DNA of 64,000 bases from Chloroflexota bacterium (GTDB lineage Bacteria; Chloroflexota; Limnocylindria; P2-11E): NCBI GenBank assembly GCA_005889405.1, contig VBFY01000060.1:1-64000 (forward strand), in the 5' to 3' direction. Position numbers and translations under genes: made by a program. Of this stretch, positions 1 to 8,968 are shown piece after piece; within the stretch, counting starts at the first letter, position 1, and each line of letters starts with the position of its first letter. The notes under the pieces were generated by a model. The model was not told the origin of the DNA, did not search any database, and saw only the letters and a program-made list of their open reading frames with translations.

Positions 1-701
1 GCAGGAGCCGTGCCCGCCAGAGCCGGGGCGAGATTGGCCAGGACCCGATACCCGTCGGTCCCTCCGAGGAGGGCTTCCGAGCACCGTTCCGGGTGAGGCA
101 TGAGGCCGACGACGTTGCGGCCCTCGTTGCAGACACCGGCGATGTTCGCGAGGGATCCGTTGGGATTGGTCGCGGCACTCGCGCCGCCGCGCTCGTCGGT
201 GTAGCGGAACACGACCTGCGCGCGCGACTCGACGTCGGCGAGCGTCTCGTCGTCCGCGACCCAGCAGCCCTCGCCGTGCGCGATCGGCATCCGCAACACC
301 GCGCCGCGCAGGCCCGTGGTCCACGGCGTGTTGTCGCTCTCGACACGCATGTGGACCCAGTCGCAGCGGAACTCGAGGCCGCGGTTGCGCACCAGCGCGC
401 CGGGTAGGAGCCCGGCCTCGCACAGGATCTGGAAGCCGTTGCACGAGCCGAGCACGAGCTTGCCAGCGTCGGCGAAGCGCCGCAGCTCGCGCGTGGCCGG
501 CGAGATCTTCGCGATCGCGCCGGCGCGCACGTAGTCGCCGTAGGTGAAGCCGCCGGGGATGATCGCCGCGTCGTAGCCGTCGAGGGCCGCGTCGTCATGC
601 CAGAGGATGTCGCTCTCGACGCCCGGCACGAGCGAGAGCGCGTGCTGGAAGTCGCGCTCGCTCCAGGTGCCCGGATAGCGGAGGATCGCGACCCGCGTCA
701 T
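1..701 (-). CDS. purQ: Phosphoribosylformylglycinamidine synthase subunit PurQ (3' end cut by window edge)
   Basis: Glutamine amidotransferase subunit of FGAM synthase: it releases ammonia from glutamine for step 4 of de novo purine synthesis, working with PurS and PurL in the cytoplasm. Reading the minus strand from the ATG at 701 gives about 233 residues with an N-terminal VAILRYPGT strand, the nucleophile elbow GSCNGFQIL (Cys87) and a late MPHPER motif carrying the catalytic His and Glu. The family is about 225-235 aa, so only a few C-terminal residues lie beyond base 1. The start overlaps the purS stop as ATGA. purL is expected just off the left edge. Confidence 0.95.
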   Translation of the reverse strand, partial: MTRVAILRYPGTWSERDFQHALSLVPGVESDILWHDDAALDGYDAAIIPGGFTYGDYVRAGAIAKISPATRELRRFADAGKLVLGSCNGFQILCEAGLLPGALVRNRGLEFRCDWVHMRVESDNTPWTTGLRGAVLRMPIAHGEGCWVADDETLADVESRAQVVFRYTDERGGASAATNPNGSLANIAGVCNEGRNVVGLMPHPERCSEALLGGTDGYRVLANLAPALAGTAP

Positions 702-955
702 GCGGGCGCGCCCTCCTTCAGCTCGTAGGCGTAGTCCTCGATCACCGGATTCGCGAGCAGCTCAGTGCCCATGATGCCGACCGCGTCGCGCGCGGCGGGC
801 TCGTCGGCGGCCTCGAAGGTCACGACGATCTCCTTCCCGGTCCGCACGTCGGATACCGCGAGACCGAGCGAGCGCAGCGCGCCGCGGATCGCTTCGCCCT
901 GCGGGTCACGGACTTCGGCCTTCGGCAGCACACGGATCGTCGCGACGTAGATCAT
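698..955 (-). CDS. purS: FGAM synthase subunit PurS
   Basis: Small 85-aa subunit that bridges PurL and PurQ in the three-part FGAM synthase. The sequence begins MIYVATIRVLPKAEVRDPQG and has the usual ferredoxin-like length and pattern (RTGKEIVVTFEA, then a C-terminal NPVIEDYAYEL). The ATG at 955 is chosen because it forms a 4-bp ATGA overlap with the purC stop; in-frame sequence further upstream lies inside purC. Separate PurS/PurQ subunits are typical of Gram-positive-like bacteria, archaea and Chloroflexota rather than of the fused PurL of proteobacteria. Confidence 0.93.
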   Translation of the reverse strand: MIYVATIRVLPKAEVRDPQGEAIRGALRSLGLAVSDVRTGKEIVVTFEAADEPAARDAVGIMGTELLANPVIEDYAYELKEGAPA

Positions 956-1842
956 CCGAACCACTCCTCGCCGGTCAGCTTCGCGTAGCACTCGCGATAG
1001 CGCTGACTGGTCCCCGCGACGACCTCGGGCGGCAGCGCCGGTCCGGGCGGCTCTTTGTTCCAGCCGCTCTCGGTCAGGAAATCGCGCACGTACTGCTTGT
1101 CGTAGGACGGCGGCGACCCGGCCGGCTTGTACGTCGCGGCATCCCAATAGCGGGACGAATCCGGAGTGAGCGCTTCATCGATGAGCGTCAGCTTTCCGTC
1201 GTAGAAGCCGAATTCGAACTTCGTGTCGGCCAGGATCAGTCCGCGCCCCAGCGCATACGCGTGCGCCTTCCGATACAGCTCGAGCGTCGTCTCCTCCAGC
1301 TGCTTCGCCAGCTCCGTGCCGACGAGCGACGCAAGCTGCGCGCGCGAGATGTTCACGTCATGGCCGGTCACCGCCTTCGTAGCCGGCGTAAAGATCGGCT
1401 CGTCAAGGCGCTGCGACTCCTGAAGCCCCTTCGGCAACGCCTCGCTCGCGACGGTCCCGAGCGCCTTGTACTCGGTCCAGCCCGATCCCGCGATGTACCC
1501 GCGCGCGACGCACTCGACATCGATCCGCTCGCAGCGCTTGACGAGGACGGCGCGGCCATCGAGCTCCGGCACCTCGCGGAACACCGCGGGCAGATCATCG
1601 ATGTTCGTCGAGACGAGATGGTTCGGGACGACGCGCTCCGTTCGATCGAACCAGAAGGTCGAGATCTCGGTGAGCACGCGGCCCTTGTCGGGGATCGGCG
1701 TCGGGAGAACGACGTCGAAGGCGGAAAGGCGGTCGCTCGCGACGATCACCAGGCGATCCCCGCCGGCCTCGTAGACATCGCGGACCTTGCCGCGCCGGAA
1801 GAGGGTCGCGCCGGGGACATCGCTCTGGATCAGCGTCTTCAC
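952..1842 (-). CDS. purC: SAICAR synthase (PurC)
   Basis: Phosphoribosylaminoimidazole-succinocarboxamide synthase: joins CAIR and aspartate using ATP. The protein is 296 aa, the longer bacterial/yeast-like form. Visible motifs are FRRGKVRDVYEAG near the N-terminus, the ASDRLSAFDVVLP loop, an EPIFTPATKA segment, and the signature ILADTKFEFG followed by LIDEALTPDSSRYW. The GTG at 1842 is chosen: it starts VKTLIQSD and overlaps the purB stop as GTGA, like the other junctions in this operon. An open frame extends upstream, but it is antisense-type reading through purB. Confidence 0.94.
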   Translation of the reverse strand: MKTLIQSDVPGATLFRRGKVRDVYEAGGDRLVIVASDRLSAFDVVLPTPIPDKGRVLTEISTFWFDRTERVVPNHLVSTNIDDLPAVFREVPELDGRAVLVKRCERIDVECVARGYIAGSGWTEYKALGTVASEALPKGLQESQRLDEPIFTPATKAVTGHDVNISRAQLASLVGTELAKQLEETTLELYRKAHAYALGRGLILADTKFEFGFYDGKLTLIDEALTPDSSRYWDAATYKPAGSPPSYDKQYVRDFLTESGWNKEPPGPALPPEVVAGTSQRYRECYAKLTGEEWFG

Positions 1843-3245
1843 TCGGGCAGGACTCCCTTCAATCGCTCGCGCCATGTCGCGGCGACGTCGCGCGCGACGT
1901 CGGCGGCGAGACCGCGGTAGTCCTCGGGACGCTCGAGGATGCGCCGCTCCTCGGGCGACAGCCTCGTGAGGTACTCGCGCAGCTCGGTGTCCTGCGCTAC
2001 GACCTCGAGCACGGACCGCGACGTGCGCTCGGCCTCGAGCGTGAGCCGGCGCACGGCCTCGTGCGCGTCGGGATGGCCGTACTTCGCGAGCAGCACGTAG
2101 AGCGGCTCGGCGACGATCGCGCCGCGCGACATCGCGAGGTTGGCTTTGAGGCGATCCCGGTCGACGCGGATGCCCTCCAGCGAGCTCGCCAGCCGGCCCG
2201 CCGCGTACGCCGTCGCGGCGACGATCTCGCCGAGGAAGCGCTGCGACGCGGAGTTCGTGAGGTCGCGCTGGTGCTCGCTGATCTGATCGAGGTACGTCGT
2301 CAGGACGCGAGGCGCCATCGCCTTCCAGATCGACTTCACGTTCTCGAACGACACCGGGTTCCGTTTGTGCGGCATCGTCGACGAGCCGACCTGTTCCGCG
2401 GCGAACGACTCCGCCACCTCGCCGATCTCGGTGCGCTGCAGCTGGCGCATGTCGTCGGCGAGATTCGCCATCACGCCGAGTGCGGTGACGCAGGCGTGCG
2501 CGAGGTCGGTCCAGCCCTCGGGCTCCACGATCTGCGTCGAGCTCGACCTCGGATGGAGGCCGAGCGACGCGAGGAAGCGCCGTTCGAGGGCGCGCGGGTC
2601 GGCCGTCAGGAGTCCCGCCGCGGCGTAGGCACCGACCGCGCCGGAGAGCTTGCCGGGGAGACGGCGGGCGACCGAGCGCAGCATCTCGACACGGTCGCCG
2701 AGCCTGGAGACGTACTCCGCCATCGCGAAACCGAACGTGATCGGCTCGGCGTGGCGACCGTGCGTTCGCCCGATCTGCGGAGTGTCCGCCTCGGCCTCGG
2801 CGATGGAGATGCAACGAGCGACGAGCACGCCGAGCGCGGGCACGACGACGCGCTCGACGCATTCGCGGTACCGCAGCGCGTTCGCGGTGTCGACGATGTC
2901 GCTTGACGTCGCGCCGAGATGCACGAAGCGCTTCGCCTCTTCCGGCACCTGCGCGCGGATGATGTTCACCAGCGCGCGCACGTCGTGGCGCGTCTTCGTC
3001 TCTTCCTCGGCGACCTCCTGTGGCGTGATGCGATCCGCGGCGCGCGCGATCGCGTCCGCGACACTGCGGTCGCAGATGCCCGCGTCGGCCATCGCGTGCG
3101 CCAGCGCGCCTTCGACCCGCGCCTGATAACGGATGGCCGCCGCAGCGGAGAGATAGGGATGCAGCGCCTTGTACAGCGTCGCGTCGCCACCGTAGAAACG
3201 GCTGTCCAGCGGCGAGATCGTGTCGAAGCGGTTCTGGATGGTCAT
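1839..3245 (-). CDS. purB: Adenylosuccinate lyase (PurB)
   Basis: Fumarase/aspartase-superfamily lyase that cleaves SAICAR to AICAR and adenylosuccinate to AMP, releasing fumarate. At 468 aa it has normal length. The superfamily signature [15 protein letters not shown] (mobile active-site loop) is present, as are [14 protein letters not shown] and [17 protein letters not shown], which carry substrate-binding His and Ser/Thr residues. It lies between purE and purC in the coupled operon; its ATG overlaps the purE stop by 4 bp. Confidence 0.96.
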   Translation of the reverse strand: MTIQNRFDTISPLDSRFYGGDATLYKALHPYLSAAAAIRYQARVEGALAHAMADAGICDRSVADAIARAADRITPQEVAEEETKTRHDVRALVNIIRAQVPEEAKRFVHLGATSSDIVDTANALRYRECVERVVVPALGVLVARCISIAEAEADTPQIGRTHGRHAEPITFGFAMAEYVSRLGDRVEMLRSVARRLPGKLSGAVGAYAAAGLLTADPRALERRFLASLGLHPRSSSTQIVEPEGWTDLAHACVTALGVMANLADDMRQLQRTEIGEVAESFAAEQVGSSTMPHKRNPVSFENVKSIWKAMAPRVLTTYLDQISEHQRDLTNSASQRFLGEIVAATAYAAGRLASSLEGIRVDRDRLKANLAMSRGAIVAEPLYVLLAKYGHPDAHEAVRRLTLEAERTSRSVLEVVAQDTELREYLTRLSPEERRILERPEDYRGLAADVARDVAATWRERLKGVLPE

Positions 3246-3721
3246 CCGGCTAACACTTTCGAGGCCATCCCCTCGCGCAGCATGCGTAGACGGGCGGCGA
3301 GCTCATCGTTGCCGATCGCGAGGATCTCGGCCGCCAGGATGCCGGCGTTCGCGGCGCCCGCCTCACCGAGGGCGACGGTCGCGACCGGCACGCCCCGCGG
3401 CATCTGCACGGTGGAAAGGAGTGCATCGAGGCCGCCGGCGACGGCGTTCGGCGCCACGAGCGGGACCCCGATGACCGGACTCGTCGTGAGCGCGGCGACC
3501 GCGCCCGCGAGATGCGCCGCGCCGCCGGCGCCGCAGATGAACACCTTCACCCCGCGGCGATCGGCCTCGGCGACAAAGTCGCGCAACGCCTCCGGCGTGC
3601 GGTGGGCTGAGAGAACGCGCGTGTCGCAGTCCACGCCGAGGCCGTGCAGCGTCTCGACGGCCATCTTCATGATGGTCTCGTCCGACGAAGAGCCCATGAG
3701 GACGCTCACAGACGGCGTCAT
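3242..3721 (-). CDS. purE: N5-carboxyaminoimidazole ribonucleotide mutase (PurE, class I)
   Basis: Converts N5-CAIR to CAIR. The 159-aa protein has the N-terminal phosphate-binding [12 protein letters not shown] loop, the SAHRTPEAL motif with the catalytic His, and the [20 protein letters not shown] segment typical of class I enzymes, which depend on PurK for N5-CAIR. No purK is seen in this window. The start overlaps the purD stop (ATGA at 3718-3721). Confidence 0.95.
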   Translation of the reverse strand: MTPSVSVLMGSSSDETIMKMAVETLHGLGVDCDTRVLSAHRTPEALRDFVAEADRRGVKVFICGAGGAAHLAGAVAALTTSPVIGVPLVAPNAVAGGLDALLSTVQMPRGVPVATVALGEAGAANAGILAAEILAIGNDELAARLRMLREGMASKVLAG

Positions 3722-5094
3722 GCGACGGCCACCCCACTCCCCGCGATGTCCGAACGATAGAACTTGCCGGTGAAGGTGACACGCTCCGCGCCCTGATACG
3801 CGCGGTCGCGCGCCTCAGCGACGTTCGAGCCGCCGGCGACGATGTGCATGACGCGGCCGCCCGTCGTGATGAAGCCGCCCGCGGGCGTGGCTGCGGTCGC
3901 GCCGTGGAATCCGTACACGCCCTCGGGCAACGCGTCGAGCCCTTCGATCCTGTCGCCGACGCGCGGCGAGCCTGGATATCCCTCGGCGCACAACACGACG
4001 TCGACGAACGCGCGCTGGCTGAAACGCAGCGGATTTGCCGCGACGTGCTCCTTCAAACGGCCCTCACCGAGGGCGACCATGAGCTTCGCGAAATCTCCAC
4101 CGATGCGCGGCAGCGTCACCTCGGCCTCGGGGTCGCCGAAGCGCGCGTTGTACTCGAGCACCTTGAAACCGCTGTTGGTCCGGATGAGGCCGGCGAAGAT
4201 CACGCCTCGAAAAGGCGTTCCCCTGGCGGCAAGAGCGCGAGCGATGGGCGTGATCAGCTCGTCCGCTACGCGCTGCGCATCGTCGTCCGGCAAGACAGTG
4301 GTCGGCGAGGACGCGCCCATGCCTCCGGTGTTCGGACCGACGTCGCCGGTACCGACTCGCTTGTGATCGCGCGCGGGCGGGAGCGCCACGACGGTCTCGC
4401 CATCGACGAGCGCCTGCAGCGACGCCTCTTCACCTTGGAGGAGCTCCTCGAACACGACGCGGCCGCTGTTCGTCGGCGGCGTGGCGAGCGTCATGAGCGC
4501 CTCCTCGAGCGTGCGGCAGACCGTCACGCCCTTTCCGGCGGCAAGACCGTCCGCTTTCACGACCAGCGGTGCCGCCCACTTGTTGCGATCGAGCGCGTTG
4601 CGCGCGTTCTCCGGCGTCGTGAAGGTCTCCCAGCGTGGTGTCGGCACATGCGCTTCGGTCATGAGCTCCTTCGCGAAGGTCTTGCTCCACTCGATCTTCG
4701 CGGCCTCCTTCGACGGCGCGACGACCGGCACGCTCGCGCGACGGATGTGATCGCCGATGCCTTCGGCGATGAGCTCGTCCGGCCCGACGATCGCGAGGTC
4801 GATCGCCGACGCCGCGAGGTGCTGCTGCAGCCTGCCGACATCGTGCGGTGAGAAATCGACGACGCGCGAGAAGAGCGCGACGCCGGCGTTGCCCGGCACG
4901 ACATCGATCGTGGCGACGCTGTCGCAGCGCGCGAGGCGCCACGCGATCGCGTACTCGCGGCCACCGCCGCCGAGCACAAGACAGTTGAGGCCCGGCGCGC
5001 CGAGCGAGCGACCTGGGCTGCGCTGCTTGCGCTGCTCTTGGATCAGCTGCTGCACCTTCTCGCCGTGCCGGAGGTAGTCCCGGATCCCCTTCAC
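3718..5094 (-). CDS. purD: Phosphoribosylamine-glycine ligase (PurD) with N-terminal extension
   Basis: GAR synthetase, ATP-grasp fold: joins phosphoribosylamine and glycine. The core begins at [18 protein letters not shown] and includes [14 protein letters not shown], the [10 protein letters not shown] motif and NARFGDPE. The GTG at 5094, one base after the guaA stop, gives 458 aa. This carries about 36 residues ([20 protein letters not shown]...) before the usual start of the fold. No good start codon lies directly before the core, so the charged, helix-like extension is probably translated. The usual length without it is about 420 aa. Confidence 0.92.
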   Translation of the reverse strand: MKGIRDYLRHGEKVQQLIQEQRKQRSPGRSLGAPGLNCLVLGGGGREYAIAWRLARCDSVATIDVVPGNAGVALFSRVVDFSPHDVGRLQQHLAASAIDLAIVGPDELIAEGIGDHIRRASVPVVAPSKEAAKIEWSKTFAKELMTEAHVPTPRWETFTTPENARNALDRNKWAAPLVVKADGLAAGKGVTVCRTLEEALMTLATPPTNSGRVVFEELLQGEEASLQALVDGETVVALPPARDHKRVGTGDVGPNTGGMGASSPTTVLPDDDAQRVADELITPIARALAARGTPFRGVIFAGLIRTNSGFKVLEYNARFGDPEAEVTLPRIGGDFAKLMVALGEGRLKEHVAANPLRFSQRAFVDVVLCAEGYPGSPRVGDRIEGLDALPEGVYGFHGATAATPAGGFITTGGRVMHIVAGGSNVAEARDRAYQGAERVTFTGKFYRSDIAGSGVAVA

Positions 5095-5095
5095 T

Positions 5096-6679
5096 TCACT
5101 CCCACTCGATCGTGGCCGGCGGCTTCGACGAGATGTCATAGACGACGCGGTTCACCGCCGCGATCTCGTTCACGATCCGCGCCGAAGCGCGCGCGAGGAC
5201 GTCGTATGGCAGGCGCGCCCAGTCGGCGGTCATGAAGTCCTCGGTCGTCACGGCGCGGAGCGCAACGAGCGCGCCATAGGTGCGGAAGTCTCCCATGACA
5301 CCGACGCTTCGCACAGGAGTGAGAACGGCGAAGGCCTGGGCGACGGTGCGGTAATGGTCGGCGGCGCGCAGCTCCTCGAGGAAGATCGCGTCCGCCTGGC
5401 GCAGCGTGTCGAGCGCTGCGCGGTCGATCGGACCGAGGACGCGCACGGCCAGGCCGGGCCCCGGGAACGGATGCCGCCACAGGATGTCCTCTGGGATCCC
5501 GAGCTCAGCCCCGACGCGACGGACCTCGTCCTTGAAGAGGCGCCGCAGGGGCTCGACGACCTCGAGCGACATGACCTCGGGCAGCCCGCCGACGTTGTGG
5601 TGCGTCTTGATCCGCGCGCTCGTCTTCGACTCGCGCGAGCGAGACTCGATCACGTCAGGGTAGATCGTCCCCTGCACCAGCAGGCCCACGTCGCCCACGC
5701 GGCGCGCCTGCTCCTCGAAGCAGCGGATGAACTCCTCGCCGATGATCGTCCGCTTCTGCTCGGGATCGCTCACTCCTTCGAGGCGGCGAAGAAAGCGCTC
5801 CGACGCATCGACGTGCACGAGACGCAGACGCGGACCGAACGTGGCGACGACCTCTTCGGCCTCGTTCGCGCGCAGCAGCCCGGTATCGATGAACACGCAC
5901 GTGAGCCGATCGCCGATCGCGCGCGCCACGAGCGTGGCCGCGACCGCGGAATCGACGCCGCCCGAGAGAGCGCAGATCGCGTGGCGGTCGCCGATCGTGC
6001 GCCGCAATTCCGCGACGGCCTCCTCGATGAACGCCGCGGGCGTCCAGTCGCCGGCGCAGCCGCACACGCGATAGAGGAAGTTGCGCAGCACCTCGGCGCC
6101 GCGCGGCGTGTGCATCACCTCGGGATGGAACTGCACGCCGAAGCGGTTGCGCCCGTCGCTCATCGCCGCGAGTGGCAGCCGCTCGGTGCGCGCGATGCCG
6201 TGGAATCCGGGCGGGAGCCGTTTCACGGTGTCGCCGTGGCTCATCCACGCGCGCTCATGGTCGGAGAGACCCTCGAACAGGCCGCCGGACTCGGCGATGT
6301 CGACGGTCGCGGGCCCGTACTCCCTCTTGCCTTCGGGCGCGACCTCGCCGCCGAGGACCTGCGCCATGAGCTGCATGCCGTAGCAGATGCCGAGGATCGG
6401 GAAGCGCCCATCGAGGATGGCGGGATCGATCTGCGGCGCGCCCACGTCGTACACGCTCGACGGTCCGCCGGAGAGGATCACACCCACGACGCCGCGGCGC
6501 TCGAGCTCTTTCGCGGTGACATCGTGCGGAAAGATCTCGCAGTACACACGCGACTCGCGCACGCGGCGCGCGATGAGCTGGGTGTACTGGGATCCGTAGT
6601 CGAGGATGGCGACCGTCGCTCGGCGCTGCGAGGCGGACTCCCCCTCCGTCGTCTGGAGGCGGCTGTCCGGCGCGCTCAC
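5096..6679 (-). CDS. guaA: GMP synthase, glutamine-hydrolysing (GuaA)
   Basis: Two-domain enzyme of 527 aa that aminates XMP to GMP. The N-terminal class I amidotransferase shows [18 protein letters not shown], the catalytic Cys in [11 protein letters not shown], and the FHPEV His/Glu pair. The synthetase domain has the PP-loop [12 protein letters not shown] and ends with the conserved [11 protein letters not shown] tail. It is the first gene of the purine operon running left; purD starts one base after its stop. The 65 bp before it, up to vapC, could hold its promoter, but no clear -35/-10 pair is visible. Confidence 0.96.
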   Translation of the reverse strand: MSAPDSRLQTTEGESASQRRATVAILDYGSQYTQLIARRVRESRVYCEIFPHDVTAKELERRGVVGVILSGGPSSVYDVGAPQIDPAILDGRFPILGICYGMQLMAQVLGGEVAPEGKREYGPATVDIAESGGLFEGLSDHERAWMSHGDTVKRLPPGFHGIARTERLPLAAMSDGRNRFGVQFHPEVMHTPRGAEVLRNFLYRVCGCAGDWTPAAFIEEAVAELRRTIGDRHAICALSGGVDSAVAATLVARAIGDRLTCVFIDTGLLRANEAEEVVATFGPRLRLVHVDASERFLRRLEGVSDPEQKRTIIGEEFIRCFEEQARRVGDVGLLVQGTIYPDVIESRSRESKTSARIKTHHNVGGLPEVMSLEVVEPLRRLFKDEVRRVGAELGIPEDILWRHPFPGPGLAVRVLGPIDRAALDTLRQADAIFLEELRAADHYRTVAQAFAVLTPVRSVGVMGDFRTYGALVALRAVTTEDFMTADWARLPYDVLARASARIVNEIAAVNRVVYDISSKPPATIEWE

Positions 6680-6744
6680 CTATTGATTATCGCGTACGGT
6701 CCACGCGACGATTTGCCCGACCGGCACGCCCTGCCTGTCGCCTC

Positions 6745-7173
6745 TCAGTCCAGTGGGTGACGCCATTTCAGGCCGGCGAAGCGCGAATAGTCGCGATCCG
6801 TCGTGATCCACTCGCTCCCGCTCTCGATCGCCAGGGCGGCAAAATAGGCATCCGGTACGAGGTTGCCTTTCACGCCTGCCTCCCGGCAGAGACGACCGAG
6901 GATCTCCCAATGGCGCTGTGACGGCGAGATGAGCACGCAGTTCGACCGCGCGCGCAGAGCATCGGCGGCCGCAAGAGCGCGATCCGTGGGCATCGGCGCG
7001 TCGAACACTCGCGGATTGGTGACGACACGCAGGAAGCCACTCAGGACAAGATCGGACATGCCGTAGGCGGACTCGGATTCCACCATTTGGCGTAGCCAGT
7101 CGCGGTACTCGAGATGACGCGCAGCATCTTCCGCATGCGCGTAGACAAGGACGTTAACGTCGACGAGGAGCAG
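6745..7173 (-). CDS. vapC: VapC-family PIN-domain toxin
   Basis: Probable ribonuclease toxin of a type II toxin-antitoxin pair. The 142-aa reading starts LLLVDVNVLVYAHAED (first PIN Asp), continues with SDLVLSGFLRVVTNPRVF, and has late acidic residues in VPDAYFAALAIE and TTDRDYSRF. The frame has no ATG/GTG/TTG before the first catalytic strand, because an in-frame TGA lies just upstream. The best start is CTG at 7173, which has a GGAGGGG ribosome site about five bases away. A later ATG at 7086 would delete the first Asp strand. The start overlaps vapB by 20 bp. Confidence 0.85.
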   Translation of the reverse strand: MLLVDVNVLVYAHAEDAARHLEYRDWLRQMVESESAYGMSDLVLSGFLRVVTNPRVFDAPMPTDRALAAADALRARSNCVLISPSQRHWEILGRLCREAGVKGNLVPDAYFAALAIESGSEWITTDRDYSRFAGLKWRHPLD

Positions 7174-7417
7174 TCGTCCCCTCCATCACATCAAGGAGTG
7201 CCGCGCTGTCGTCGAGATCAACGCCTGGACGCGGTCGGCCCTTGAAGGTGATAACGCGGAACGGCGGAGCCTTCGGACGACCATCGCCGGAAGCCGTGCG
7301 TGCGAGGAACTGACGCACCGCGTCCTCGATCACGGCAGTGAGCGTGTGCCCGCGAGAAGCTGCGTGCTTCTTGAGATCTCGAAGCAGGCGGTCATCTAGA
7401 CGAATCGTCGTCCGCAT
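7154..7417 (-). CDS. vapB: VapB-family ribbon-helix-helix antitoxin
   Basis: Antitoxin of 87 aa. The N-terminal MRTTIRLDDRLLRDLKKHAA is a classic ribbon-helix-helix DNA-binding strand and helix, followed by SRGHTLTAVIEDAVRQFLA. The C-terminal part (PPFRVITFKGRPRPGVDL) is the likely toxin-binding tail. The ATG at 7417 is preferred, with GTG at 7420 the alternative. A promoter with TTGACA and GATGAT places the transcription start at about 7417, suggesting a leaderless mRNA. VapB would be expected to repress this promoter with VapC. Confidence 0.85.
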   Translation of the reverse strand: MRTTIRLDDRLLRDLKKHAASRGHTLTAVIEDAVRQFLARTASGDGRPKAPPFRVITFKGRPRPGVDLDDSAALLDVMEGTTAPRRR

Positions 7418-7423
7418 CACTTA

Positions 7424-7452
7424 ATCATCAAGGCCAGTCATCAATATGTCAA
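7424..7452 (-). promoter_or_regulatory. Probable vapBC promoter
   Basis: On the minus strand, TTGACA (7452-7447), a 17-bp spacer and GATGAT (7429-7424) form a good sigma-70-like pair. Initiation about seven bases later falls on the vapB ATG. The spacer and -10 contain TTGATGA twice at a 13-bp distance, a possible VapB operator. Confidence 0.55.
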
Positions 7453-7512
7453 TCCGTTCTGCGACGGGAAATCGGTTTAGCCTATGCCTCGACCAAATCA
7501 GGGAGGAGCACC

Positions 7513-7920
7513 GTGGAGCCCAAAGCCGGCGACATTGTTCACTTCGAGATCAACACGCGAGACCCCGAGCGCGCGAAGAAGTTCTACAGCAAGGCCTTCG
7601 GGTGGAAGTACAAGGACTCGGCCATGCCGGGGATCGAGTACTACCTCATCGACGGCGTCACGCCCGGCGGCGCGATTAACCCCTTGGCACAGGACTCGAA
7701 GGTCAAGGCGCCGACGGTCTACTTCGGGACCGACGACATCGACGCCACGCTGAAGAAGGTCCGCGACGCCGGCGGCACGGCCGACGAGAAGCAGCCGATT
7801 CCGGGTCAGGGGTGGTTCGCCGGTTGCACCGATCCGGATGGGAACTCGTTCTCGCTGTTCCAGAGCGATCCCAGTGTCACCATGGAGACCGAGCACGCAC
7901 ACCAGGAGGCGCGCGCCTAG
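7513..7920 (+). CDS. VOC-superfamily (glyoxalase/bleomycin-resistance-like) protein
   Basis: A 135-aa single-unit vicinal-oxygen-chelate protein. It starts at GTG 7513 behind a strong GGGAGGAG site. It shows IVHFEINTRDPERAKKFYSKAFGW at the N-terminus, a TVYFGTDDIDATLKKVRDAGG middle strand and a C-terminal CTDPDGNSFSLFQ. It most resembles the antigen CFP30B/YcgJ-like group of uncertain substrate; no specific reaction can be assigned. Its stop TAG shares the palindrome CTAG (7917-7920) with the stop of the convergent gene. Confidence 0.85.
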   Translation: MEPKAGDIVHFEINTRDPERAKKFYSKAFGWKYKDSAMPGIEYYLIDGVTPGGAINPLAQDSKVKAPTVYFGTDDIDATLKKVRDAGGTADEKQPIPGQGWFAGCTDPDGNSFSLFQSDPSVTMETEHAHQEARA

Positions 7921-8888
7921 CCAAATAGCGCGAGCACGCGCCGCAGCGACCCCGCAAGCCCTCCGGGATACGTGTCGATGACTCCCGGATAGGCTCGGGC
8001 GACCGCATCGAAGGTCAGCGTTCGCGAGACCTCGCCGATGCGGCGCCCGAGCTCCGCCGCACCTCGCAGCTCGCGCGTCGAGGCGCGATCGCTCCACGGC
8101 TCGAGGTACGCGTCGCGAAGAGCAAGGATCTCCGGGGAATCCTCCGCGTGTCCGGTCTTCTGCGCCGCGAAGCGCAGCGTGACCGCGAGCGTGCCGAACG
8201 GATGCGACACGCACGCATCACCCCAGTCGAAGATCACCATGCGGCCATCGCGGACGAGAACGTTGTTCTGGTGGAGATCGTCGTGATTCAGCGTGTCGTC
8301 GATCCCGAGTGCGGCGAGCGAGCGCACCGCAGCGGCGAGCCGCGGGCGCACGGACGAAAGCGCCCGTCGTTCGTCGGCGGTCAGGCGGTCCGAACGCTGA
8401 CCCGAGACCGCCGGCTCACCCGCGACGACCTCATCGAAACCGGCGAGCAGCGCTGCCGCGCGGTGGTCTGGCGTGCCGAATCCGATGATCTCGCCAGCAC
8501 GAGGCGTGATGTCGCGTTGCAGCTGGGCGCAGCGCGGGAGGATCTCGCGCCACGCGCGAAGGAGCTCGTCGCCGGCGTACACCTCGCCGAGCTTCTTCCC
8601 ACCCTCCGCCACCAGCATCCAGGGCCTCGTCGGGTGCAGCGCCAGCACCGTGGTCACCAGACCGGGGAACTCGCGGTGGAGGAGCGCGGTGAGGCGTGGC
8701 TCGTGTGCTTGCGTCGGTCCGCAGCACTTCAGGTAGACGGCGCCGTCGCTCGTCGGAGCGCGGAAGACCGTCGACCACGGCTGGACGTGAATTGGTTCGA
8801 TCGGCGCGACGATCCTGATCCCGAGCGAGCGACATGCTTCGCGCGTCCAGTCATGTGCCTCGGAGAGGAACGGTCCCGCGTCGATCGC
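7917..8888 (-). CDS. Aminoglycoside phosphotransferase-like kinase, start codon unresolved
   Basis: Protein-kinase-like small-molecule phosphotransferase. The catalytic loop is LNHDDLHQNNVLV (Brenner motif HxDxxxxN) and the metal site is VIFDWGDACVSHPF. A convincing N-lobe (PFLSEAHDWTREACRSLG..., then STVFRAPTSDGAVYLKCCGP) is encoded up to base 8888, where an in-frame TAG (8891-8889) stops the frame. Between that TAG and the N-lobe there is no ATG, GTG or TTG. A GTG at 8921, in frame but ten codons before the TAG, hints at a nonsense mutation. A GTG at 8657 would remove about 77 residues of N-lobe. The substrate is unknown, and the gene may be recently damaged or use a rare start. Confidence 0.75.
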   Translation of the reverse strand, partial: AIDAGPFLSEAHDWTREACRSLGIRIVAPIEPIHVQPWSTVFRAPTSDGAVYLKCCGPTQAHEPRLTALLHREFPGLVTTVLALHPTRPWMLVAEGGKKLGEVYAGDELLRAWREILPRCAQLQRDITPRAGEIIGFGTPDHRAAALLAGFDEVVAGEPAVSGQRSDRLTADERRALSSVRPRLAAAVRSLAALGIDDTLNHDDLHQNNVLVRDGRMVIFDWGDACVSHPFGTLAVTLRFAAQKTGHAEDSPEILALRDAYLEPWSDRASTRELRGAAELGRRIGEVSRTLTFDAVARAYPGVIDTYPGGLAGSLRRVLALFG

Positions 8889-8895
8889 CTAGGAC

Positions 8896-8961
8896 CGCGC
8901 GGGTGCCCGCGCCGGACTCACCTGACGATTATCGCGTCAGCGGCCTCCGGGCACCCGCGCG
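8896..8961 (-). terminator. Long inverted repeat after the GH5 gene (possible terminator or attenuator)
   Basis: Bases 8896-8909 and 8948-8961 are a perfect 14-bp inverted repeat. Inside it, 8922-8927 and 8935-8940 form a 6-bp stem with a 7-base loop. The structure begins eight bases after the GH5 stop codon and ends just before the open frame of the phosphotransferase. There is no T-run, so intrinsic termination is not assured. Confidence 0.4.
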
Positions 8962-8968
8962 TCCGCGC

